Position numbers and translations under genes: made by a program
DNA from: Nitrososphaerota archaeon
Lineage (GTDB): Archaea > Thermoproteota > Nitrososphaeria > Nitrososphaerales > Nitrosopumilaceae
NCBI GenBank assembly: GCA_016871975.1
Contig: VHBM01000059.1
Span: forward strand, 1 to 5,052
Length of the DNA stretch: 5,052 bases
Direction of reading: 5' to 3'
Notes under the pieces: generated by a model
Databases searched by the model: none
Seen by the model: the letters and a program-made list of their open reading frames with translations, nothing else
What the model was told of the DNA's origin: nothing
Shown: piece by piece, positions 1-4,230 of the stretch
Numbering within the stretch: position 1 is the stretch's first letter
How the letters are laid out: the number at the start of each line of letters is the position of its first letter

Positions 1-1405
1 TTTTTGTAGCATCATCAACCTTTACCTGCTCTTGAATCTCTCGCTCAAATCCTTCTTCTTTTGTTTTTTGAGTTGCATCTATTCCAAGTTTTGATCCTAG
101 ATTAAGTAGGGGAGATGCAGGATCCAACGTATCTGTTGGAGTTTTATCAATTATCATAATATCCCGTGATGCATCAGCCCGTGTAGTTATTGCCCAGATG
201 ACATCGTTTATGTCATGCACATTTACATCATCATCAACCACGACAAAAATTTTAGTTAGTGAAAGCTGTCCTAACCCCCATAATCCCATCATTACCTTTC
301 TTGCTTGTCCTGGATAGCGTTTTTTGATAGAAATTATTGCAAGACCCTGAAACCATCCCGAAGCAGGCATGGAAAAATCTACAACCTCTGGCTGGAACAT
401 CCGAATTAACGGTAAGAAGGAGCGCTCTATTACTTTACCAATGTAAGCATCCTCCAAAATCGGTTTTCCGACTATGGTTGTAAGATAAATCGGCTTTTTT
501 CTTTGCATCATTCCAGTTAAGGTAAATGTTGGATACGGCTCTTTTGGAGTATAGTATCCTGTATGATCCCCAAATGGTCCCTCATCTCTGATATCAAAAG
601 GATCAACATATCCTTCTAATACAATTTCTGCATTTACGGGAACCTCCAAGTCAATTGTTTTACATTTTACAGTTTTGATTCCTTTTTTTCTTGTAATGCC
701 AGCAAACACAAACTTGTCTAGTCCCTCAGGAACAGGTGCAACTGCAGAAAAAATTGTTGCGGGTTCTCCTCCTATTACTATTGCAGCCTCGATTTTTTCT
801 CCTTTTTCTTTTGTAATGTCATGATGATGTGCACCACGCTTGTGTTTTTGCCAGTGCATTAATGCATGCTTGCTGTCCAATACTTGCATTCTGTAAACTC
901 CAAGGTTTCTTACGCCTGTCTCTGGATGTTTTGTAATAACACATCCAAACGTTATGAATCGTCCTGCATCTTTTGGCCAAGTTTTTAGAATTGGAATCTT
1001 GTCAAATGACGGTGAATCATCAACAACTTCTGTCACTGGTCCGTCTTTTTCTAACTTTGGGAAAACATCTCCCATTTTTGCAAGTTCTGGCAATTTTTTT
1101 ATTTTATTAAAAACACCAGAGGGCACTTCCATCTTTGTCATATCTACAATTCGTTGACCAATCTCCGTAAAATCTGATATTTCAAGACCCATCTCCAGTC
1201 TTTTTAGTGAACCAAAGGCATTTCCTAAAACTGGCATATCATAATCTTTTACATTCTCAAAAAGAAGTGCGGGCCCATTTGCATACATTGTTCTTCTAAG
1301 AATCTCTGCAATCTCGAGCTCTGAATCAACTTGAGTAGTTATTCGTTTAAGCTCACCGACTTTTTCTAATTCATCAATAAACTGATGAATGTCATCAAGA
1401 GTCAC
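1..1405 (-). CDS. ubiD: UbiD-family prenyl-FMN-dependent decarboxylase, 3' end cut by window edge
   Basis: The reading frame runs 468 codons from a GTG at 1405 and is still open at base 1. The family is usually about 480-500 residues, so only a short C-terminal piece is missing. Family hallmarks are clear: an N-terminal FIDELEKVGELKRI stretch, NLGVYRMQ at residues 167-174 (Asn for metal, Arg172 for catalysis), HWQKHKRGAHHH at 184-195, the catalytic EGPFGDHTGYY at 275-285, and near the end KKRYPGQARKVMMGLWG, VVVDDDVNVHDINDVIWAITTR and LGSKLGIDAT. UbiD enzymes decarboxylate unsaturated acids using prenylated FMN made by UbiX, and act in the cytoplasm. In archaea a UbiD homologue serves as anhydromevalonate-phosphate decarboxylase of the archaeal mevalonate route to isoprenoids. 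That role is the most likely here (inference); a menaquinone-pathway decarboxylase is the alternative. The GTG start is the only plausible one: an in-frame TAG lies 16 codons upstream with no ATG between, and a TATA-like box sits 27 bases before it. Confidence 0.93.
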   Translation of the reverse strand, partial: MTLDDIHQFIDELEKVGELKRITTQVDSELEIAEILRRTMYANGPALLFENVKDYDMPVLGNAFGSLKRLEMGLEISDFTEIGQRIVDMTKMEVPSGVFNKIKKLPELAKMGDVFPKLEKDGPVTEVVDDSPSFDKIPILKTWPKDAGRFITFGCVITKHPETGVRNLGVYRMQVLDSKHALMHWQKHKRGAHHHDITKEKGEKIEAAIVIGGEPATIFSAVAPVPEGLDKFVFAGITRKKGIKTVKCKTIDLEVPVNAEIVLEGYVDPFDIRDEGPFGDHTGYYTPKEPYPTFTLTGMMQRKKPIYLTTIVGKPILEDAYIGKVIERSFLPLIRMFQPEVVDFSMPASGWFQGLAIISIKKRYPGQARKVMMGLWGLGQLSLTKIFVVVDDDVNVHDINDVIWAITTRADASRDIMIIDKTPTDTLDPASPLLNLGSKLGIDATQKTKEEGFEREIQEQVKVDDATK

Positions 1406-1427
1406 GAATCCATATGAAGGCGCTGAC

Positions 1428-1440
1428 AGTATAAGCTTAA
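1428..1440 (-). promoter_or_regulatory. putative TATA box of the UbiD-family gene
   Basis: On the minus strand the stretch TTAAGCTTATACT contains CTTATA (1430-1435), centred about 27 bases before the GTG start at 1405. This is the archaeal TATA-to-start spacing expected for a leaderless mRNA. The call rests on spacing and AT content only. Confidence 0.4.
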
Positions 1441-1479
1441 CTAGATTTATCTAATAATGCAATTTTTGGAAAAAAATTT

Positions 1480-1491
1480 AACACATGTGTT
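1480..1491. promoter_or_regulatory. perfect 12-bp palindrome AACACATGTGTT between divergent genes, possible operator
   Basis: AACACATGTGTT equals its own reverse complement. It sits in the 114-base gap between the divergent UbiD-family and zinc-knuckle genes, directly against and slightly overlapping the TATA-like TTTTAATTA (1490-1498) of the plus-strand gene. A dimeric regulator bound here would block TBP/TFB at that promoter; it lies about 50 bases upstream of the minus-strand TATA box. The operator role is inferred from symmetry and position, and a 12-base palindrome in AT-rich DNA can occur by chance. Confidence 0.3.
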
Positions 1492-1498
1492 TTAATTA
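1490..1498 (+). promoter_or_regulatory. putative TATA box of the zinc-knuckle gene
   Basis: TTTTAATTA is centred about 26 bases before the TTG at 1520, matching the spacing seen at the other genes in the window. It supports a leaderless transcript starting at or just before the TTG. An AAATTTAA stretch at 1474-1481 is the other candidate, but it would place the transcript start near 1503-1507, by an out-of-frame ATG. Confidence 0.4.
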
Positions 1499-1519
1499 CC
1501 AATACTATGTTCTCATACA

Positions 1520-1750
1520 TTGGACGGACAGAAATGTGCAGTATGTAAGGGCAATGGCACAATTGAGCTACTTAATTCACAATGCCCATTCTGTAATGGA
1601 ACGGGGGAATACTCAAAGACTGCAGAAAGCTATCTAAAATCACACATATGCCAGTGTATATTTTTGGACAGAAAAACATGTCCCTTGTGTACAAAAAAAT
1701 GTCATCACGATACTCCTAACAAGCCAAAAATTTTGCTAGGTCCTGTTTAG
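1520..1750 (+). CDS. small zinc-knuckle protein with DnaJ-like CxxCxGxG motifs
   Basis: A 76-residue protein with nine cysteines. C6-x2-C9-K-G-N-G and C22-x2-C25-N-G-T-G are two copies of the CxxCxGxG motif of the DnaJ cysteine-rich domain, spaced as a C-x2-C-x12-C-x2-C site that could bind one zinc. A second cluster, H42, C44, C46, C54, C57, C61, H62 and H63, could bind another metal. There is no J domain, signal peptide or membrane segment, so it is not a DnaJ chaperone; small proteins with this knuckle often act in protein or RNA binding, but no function can be assigned. The start is TTG at 1520: an in-frame stop (TAA at 1493) lies nine codons upstream, and no ATG or GTG occurs between it and the first Cys pair. 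The ATG at 1507 is out of frame. The 3' end is 9 bases from the end of the convergent gene. Confidence 0.72.
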   Translation: MDGQKCAVCKGNGTIELLNSQCPFCNGTGEYSKTAESYLKSHICQCIFLDRKTCPLCTKKCHHDTPNKPKILLGPV

Positions 1751-1759
1751 TAATCTAGT

Positions 1760-2137
1760 TTAATCAATTGGGGGAAGCTCACTTTTTTTATCATGTCCTC
1801 CAGAACCAAACTTACAATAAAAACACAAATCAGATTGCATGTAAGTTAATTTTTCAATTTGGATCGCACCAATTTTTAGTGCAATTTTTGTTAGCAATCT
1901 ATACTTTAGCGGCATTGAAGGTATCACCTCTTTCATGTATACGTCATGATGATCTGGACAGAACTTTAAGGTGACTTTGGCTGGTTCTTTGCTTGTCTGA
2001 TTAATTGTTTTTGCGACATTGATTTGTTCTCGTATGTATTCATGTTTAGGACAAGGACAGTTTTTCCCTCTAGGATGTTTGTATGCAGGTGTATTCTTCC
2101 AATCAAACCCAGGATATTCTTTTTCAAAATCGTCCAA
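1760..2137 (-). CDS. Cys/His-rich hypothetical protein, possibly metal-binding
   Basis: A 125-residue soluble protein that I do not recognise. It carries three short Cys/His groups: C27-P-C29-P-K-H32, C60-P-D-H63-H64 and C105-F-Y-C108 followed by H115. Together they could form one or more zinc or iron-sulfur sites (inference). The N-terminus is acidic and aromatic (FEKEYPGFDWKN), the middle and end are lysine-rich, and there is no signal peptide or membrane span. The start must be TTG at 2137: the frame has a stop (TGA) two codons upstream, the next in-frame Met is residue 68, and a TTTATAAA box lies about 27 bases before the TTG. The minus strand was chosen over plus-strand open frames in the same stretch because of the Cys clusters, normal charged composition and promoter spacing. 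It converges on the zinc-knuckle gene and is divergent from the first paralogue. Confidence 0.68.
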   Translation of the reverse strand: MDDFEKEYPGFDWKNTPAYKHPRGKNCPCPKHEYIREQINVAKTINQTSKEPAKVTLKFCPDHHDVYMKEVIPSMPLKYRLLTKIALKIGAIQIEKLTYMQSDLCFYCKFGSGGHDKKSELPPID

Positions 2138-2159
2138 TAATCAAAATAGTTCTCAATTG

Positions 2160-2167
2160 TTTATAAA
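2160..2167 (-). promoter_or_regulatory. putative TATA box TTTATAAA of the Cys/His-rich gene
   Basis: TTTATAAA reads the same on both strands. It is centred 26-27 bases before the TTG start at 2137, so it probably drives the minus-strand gene. The plus-strand gene has its own box at 2205-2212. Confidence 0.5.
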
Positions 2168-2197
2168 ACTTGATCACTTTTTCAAGTCAAAATTAAA

Positions 2198-2213
2198 CAA
2201 AATGTAAATAAAC
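2198..2213 (+). promoter_or_regulatory. promoter core of paralogue 1, identical to that of paralogue 2
   Basis: CAAAATGTAAATAAAC contains the TATA-like TAAATAAA at 2205-2212, centred about 28 bases before the ATG at 2237. The same 16 bases occur at 2901-2916 before the second paralogue. A transcript start expected about 26 bases downstream falls almost on the ATG, so the mRNA is probably leaderless. Confidence 0.6.
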
Positions 2214-2236
2214 CCCTCATAATCAAAAGAAGCTAC

Positions 2237-2692
2237 ATGTCAACTAAATCAAGAACTACAAAAAAAGATCTTGAAGCAAAAATTGCTGAACTTGAAGCAA
2301 GAATAGCTCAGCTTTCTACTCAAGTATCTGCCAAACCATCAACACAAGCACCACCTCCACCAAAACAACAAGCACCTCCACAACCAAAACCATCAGCCCA
2401 GACACCACCTCCATCAGATACAAAACCAGTTTGGGAACAATGGAAAGACTCTCCAATGGGCAACTGGAATGTCCAAAAAGCAAAGGTGCCAGGCTATGTT
2501 AATGCTCCAAACAGATACTATACAAGCAGGGTTGTTCTTCGTGCTGATGTTCCAACAAGTAATTGGAATCTTCAAAAAGCAAAGGTGCCAGGCTATACTC
2601 AACCATCAAACAAGTATTTTGCTACTAGAGCAAGATTAGCATATCATCCCCCAGCAAAACAATTTGCTGGATATGGAATTGTTAATACTTAA
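2237..2692 (+). CDS. coiled-coil/Pro-rich protein with two aromatic repeats (paralogue 1, short form)
   Basis: A 151-residue protein of no family I recognise. Residues 10-32 form a short coiled coil with core residues L12, I16, L19, I23, L26 and V30 in exact 3-4 spacing. Residues 34-64 are a Pro/Gln/Lys linker. After PVWEQWKDSPMG (64-75) come two repeats 33 residues apart: N76-L101 and N109-L134, each NWNxQKAKVPGY followed by a PN/SN-[RK]-Y-[YF]-x-[TS]-R block ending in Leu. It ends FAGYGIVNT. It is basic, with no Cys, signal peptide or membrane span, so it is probably cytoplasmic. By my count about 127 of 151 positions match the downstream paralogue. It stops exactly where that protein enters its long tail, and the DNA after the TAA still encodes a tail-like peptide in frame, so it looks like a shortened copy. 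A scaffold or nucleic-acid-binding role is possible but unsupported. Confidence 0.82.
   Translation: MSTKSRTTKKDLEAKIAELEARIAQLSTQVSAKPSTQAPPPPKQQAPPQPKPSAQTPPPSDTKPVWEQWKDSPMGNWNVQKAKVPGYVNAPNRYYTSRVVLRADVPTSNWNLQKAKVPGYTQPSNKYFATRARLAYHPPAKQFAGYGIVNT
2462..2638 (+). repeat. two intragenic repeats, 99-base period, in paralogue 1
   Basis: Repeat units at 2462-2539 and 2561-2638 encode residues 76-101 and 109-134. A 24-base core is identical in both (2474-2497 and 2573-2596), encoding QKAKVPGY with the codons GTG for Val and GGC for Gly in both units. Confidence 0.85.
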
Positions 2693-2746
2693 CGCAAACA
2701 GTACTGCCAAAACCCTACGCGTGGTATCTTACCGCAAGGATTCTAA
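2693..2746 (+). pseudogene. in-frame remnant of the paralogue C-terminal tail after the stop codon
   Basis: Reading on in frame past the TAA at 2690-2692 gives 17 codons to the next stop (TAA at 2744-2746), ending PTRGILPQGF. The longer paralogue ends STRGSMPQGWKP. T-R-G-x-x-P-Q-G-[WF] is therefore shared, and K-x-Y just after the stop (KQY) resembles KTY just after VNT in the long copy. The poly-Pro and Gln/Ala segments between are absent. This suggests an internal deletion plus a stop in an ancestral long tail. The match is short, so chance is not excluded. Confidence 0.45.
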
Positions 2747-2771
2747 TTATTAGCACATTTTTCTATTTTTT
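2721..2771 (+). terminator. small hairpin and T-rich tract after paralogue 1
   Basis: GTGGTA (2721-2726) can pair with TACCGC (2730-2735) around a 3-base loop, a 6-bp stem with one G-U pair. About 20 bases later come T-runs at 2758-2762 and 2766-2771. Archaeal termination relies mainly on T-tracts, so 2757-2771 is the likelier site and the hairpin may be incidental. Confidence 0.4.
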
Positions 2772-2900
2772 AAATAAACCAAAACCACAGATAATTATAA
2801 TAAAACACTCTTGAAAATCGATTAATCCCCAATCATCTGTAAATTTTTTTAATAATTATTTATAAAATTTAGTAAAAAATTGATTGAAAATTGGTATGAT

Positions 2901-2916
2901 CAAAATGTAAATAAAC
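2901..2916 (+). promoter_or_regulatory. promoter core of paralogue 2, identical to that of paralogue 1
   Basis: The same 16 bases as at 2198-2213, with TAAATAAA at 2908-2915 centred about 26-27 bases before the ATG at 2938. The preceding part of the 245-base spacer (2772-2900) is very AT-rich and holds no gene I can support; a further TAAATAAACC copy lies at 2771-2780 with no reading frame behind it. Confidence 0.6.
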
Positions 2917-2937
2917 TATGCATATAGTAGGAAATCA

Positions 2938-3648
2938 ATGTCAACTAAGACATCCAAAAAAACTACAAAAAAAGACCTTGAGGCAAAGATTGCCGAATTA
3001 GAAGCAAAACTCTCTCAACTTTCATCTCAAGTATCTAGTAAACCATCAACGCAAGCACCACCACCTCCACCAAAACAAACTCCACCCCCACAACCAAAAC
3101 CATCAGCACAGACACCACCTCCACCAGCTGCAAAACCAGTTTGGGAACAATGGAAGGATTCTCCAATGGGCAACTGGAATATTCAAAAAGCAAAGGTACC
3201 AGGTTATGTTAGTGCCCCAAACAGATACTATACAAGCAGAGTTGTTCTTCACGCAGACGCTCCAACCAGTAACTGGAATATTCAAAAAGCAAAGGTACCA
3301 GGTTATACTGCACCATCAAACAAGTATTTTGCAACTAGAGTAAGATTGTCATACCATGCACCAGACAAACGATTTGCTGGTTATGGCATGGTAAATACTG
3401 CTCAAGGTAAAACATATAGTGCACCACCTCCGCCCCCACCTCCACCCCCACAACAAACATCATCATATTCACAGCAATCTGGAACTCAAAAATCAAAAAA
3501 GCAAACACTAGAAGAATATGAACAAAATTATCTAGCTAGATTAGAACAGGACCGACAAGCAGCAGAGATGGCTTCACAGACTGCAGCAGCTGCAAAAGCA
3601 TCACAAGCTTCAACTAGAGGCTCTATGCCACAAGGTTGGAAACCATAA
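2938..3648 (+). CDS. coiled-coil/Pro-rich protein with two aromatic repeats and poly-Pro tail (paralogue 2, long form)
   Basis: A 236-residue protein of the same unrecognised family as the upstream gene. The coiled coil has L14, I18, L21, L25, L28 and V32 as core residues. A Pro-rich linker spans about 36-67, then PVWEQWKDSPMG, then repeats N79-L104 and N112-L137 (NWNIQKAKVPGY in both). After FAGYGMVNT (residue 154) it continues with AQGKTYSA, nine consecutive prolines (163-171), a Gln/Ser/Lys stretch, a probable helix around LEEYEQNYLARLEQD (191-205), an Ala/Ser-rich segment and the end STRGSMPQGWKP. There is no signal peptide, Cys or membrane span. The layout (helix, disordered linker, paired aromatic modules, disordered tail, helix) suits a self-assembling or scaffold protein, which is inference only. 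The nine-Pro run would be expected to need aIF5A for efficient translation. The start ATG is fixed by homology to the upstream copy and by the promoter spacing. Confidence 0.85.
   Translation: MSTKTSKKTTKKDLEAKIAELEAKLSQLSSQVSSKPSTQAPPPPPKQTPPPQPKPSAQTPPPPAAKPVWEQWKDSPMGNWNIQKAKVPGYVSAPNRYYTSRVVLHADAPTSNWNIQKAKVPGYTAPSNKYFATRVRLSYHAPDKRFAGYGMVNTAQGKTYSAPPPPPPPPPQQTSSYSQQSGTQKSKKQTLEEYEQNYLARLEQDRQAAEMASQTAAAAKASQASTRGSMPQGWKP
3172..3375 (+). repeat. two intragenic repeats, 99-base period, in paralogue 2
   Basis: Units at 3172-3249 and 3271-3348 encode residues 79-104 and 112-137; the second continues into a related aromatic stretch to about 3375. A 36-base core is identical in both (3172-3207 and 3271-3306), encoding NWNIQKAKVPGY with the codons GTA for Val and GGT for Gly in both units, unlike GTG and GGC in both units of paralogue 1. 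Confidence 0.85.
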
Positions 3649-3680
3649 AACCCTTTTTCATTATTTTACTTAATTTTTAA
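3649..3680 (+). terminator. T-rich terminator after paralogue 2
   Basis: T-runs at 3653-3657, 3663-3666 and 3674-3678 follow the stop codon. The tract lies in the 21-base gap to the convergent peroxiredoxin gene and enters its last codons, so termination of the plus-strand transcript overlaps that gene's 3' end. No stable hairpin is seen. Confidence 0.4.
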
Positions 3681-4128
3681 AAGCATCCAGAACCTCTTTT
3701 GAGTGACCTGCTGGTTTTACCTTTGGGAAAACTTTGAAAACCCTCCCTTTCTCATTAACGAGAAATGTACTTCTTGTAACTCCCATGTATTCTCTACCCA
3801 TAAACTCTTTTTTGCCCCACACGCCAAACTTTTTTGCGACTTCGGCGTCTGTATCAGAAAGCAACACATATGGAATTTTCATTTTTTCACAAAACTTTTT
3901 GTGCGATTCTACATCATCTTTGCTGATGCCAATTATCTCAATATTCTCACTTTGAAACTTTTTGTAATCCCTTGAAAATTCATCCGCCTCCGTAGTACAG
4001 CCAGGCGTAAAATCTTTTGGATAAAAATAAACTGCATATCTTTTACTTTTGAAATCCGACGATTTGATAATTTTTCCATTTGCATCGGGAAGCTCGAATT
4101 TTGGGGCAGGATCGCCTTCCATTATCAT
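3670..4128 (-). CDS. bcp: peroxiredoxin, BCP/PrxQ type
   Basis: A 152-residue thioredoxin-fold peroxidase that reduces hydrogen peroxide and organic peroxides in the cytoplasm, using a thioredoxin-like donor. The peroxidatic signature P37-KDF-T41-PG-C44 is intact, followed by T-T-E47, and the active-site Arg is R119 in GVTRSTFLV. Length and order match the BCP family. The resolving Cys common five residues after the first is absent (residue 49 is Asp). The only other Cys is C80, 36 residues on in SHKKFCEKM, the same spacing as the C48-C84 pair described in Xanthomonas PrxQ, so an atypical 2-Cys mechanism through the third helix is expected. ATG codons at 4128 and 4122 (M1 and M3) both fit; the first suits the TATA spacing, the second gives the more usual MEGDPAP start. 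Oxidative defence fits an aerobic ammonia oxidiser. It is divergent from the channel gene. Confidence 0.95.
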   Translation of the reverse strand: MIMEGDPAPKFELPDANGKIIKSSDFKSKRYAVYFYPKDFTPGCTTEADEFSRDYKKFQSENIEIIGISKDDVESHKKFCEKMKIPYVLLSDTDAEVAKKFGVWGKKEFMGREYMGVTRSTFLVNEKGRVFKVFPKVKPAGHSKEVLDAFKN

Positions 4129-4149
4129 ATGTAGCTGAACACAAAAATC

Positions 4150-4163
4150 CCTAATTAATTATT
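4150..4163 (-). promoter_or_regulatory. putative TATA box of the peroxiredoxin gene
   Basis: The minus-strand stretch AATAATTAATTAG is centred about 27-29 bases before the ATG at 4128. The 102-base divergent spacer also holds the channel gene's promoter. Confidence 0.4.
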
Positions 4164-4198
4164 TTTTCACAAAACAGGATTTCTATCTAATCCGAATC

Positions 4199-4206
4199 TT
4201 TTATAT
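4199..4206 (+). promoter_or_regulatory. putative TATA box of the aquaporin gene
   Basis: TTTTATAT is centred about 28 bases before the TTG at 4231, which supports that start and a leaderless mRNA. An ATG at 4205 overlaps the box but is out of frame and meets a stop within about 20 codons. Confidence 0.5.
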
Positions 4207-4230
4207 GGTAAGTGGCGACGGTTTTGGATA

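Noticed and set aside
954..1157. Plus-strand open frame of 67 codons
   Set aside because: It lies opposite the well-conserved UbiD-family coding region and its translation has no recognisable features.
1768..2207. Plus-strand open frames at 1768-1974 and 2019-2207
   Set aside because: Both are antisense to the Cys/His-rich gene, which has ordered Cys motifs and a well-placed TATA box. Neither frame has a promoter at the expected distance.
2771..2780. Third copy of TAAATAAACC as a possible promoter for a small RNA
   Set aside because: It lacks the shared upstream CAAAATG flank, no structured RNA or reading frame follows at the expected start, and the sequence is low in complexity.
2787..2840. 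Inverted repeat ACAGAT / ATCTGT, 42 bases apart
   Set aside because: Only 6 bp with a long AT-rich gap; expected by chance in this spacer.
2414..3285. Minus-strand open frames within both paralogues
   Set aside because: They resemble each other only because the sense genes are duplicated and repetitive.
2462..3348. CRISPR-like or tandem non-coding array
   Set aside because: The direct repeats are coding, in frame, with a 99-base period and conserved protein between units; they are protein repeats.
3703..3975. Plus-strand open frames opposite the peroxiredoxin
   Set aside because: The minus strand encodes an unmistakable PrxQ protein with intact active site; the opposite frames are by-products of its codon use.
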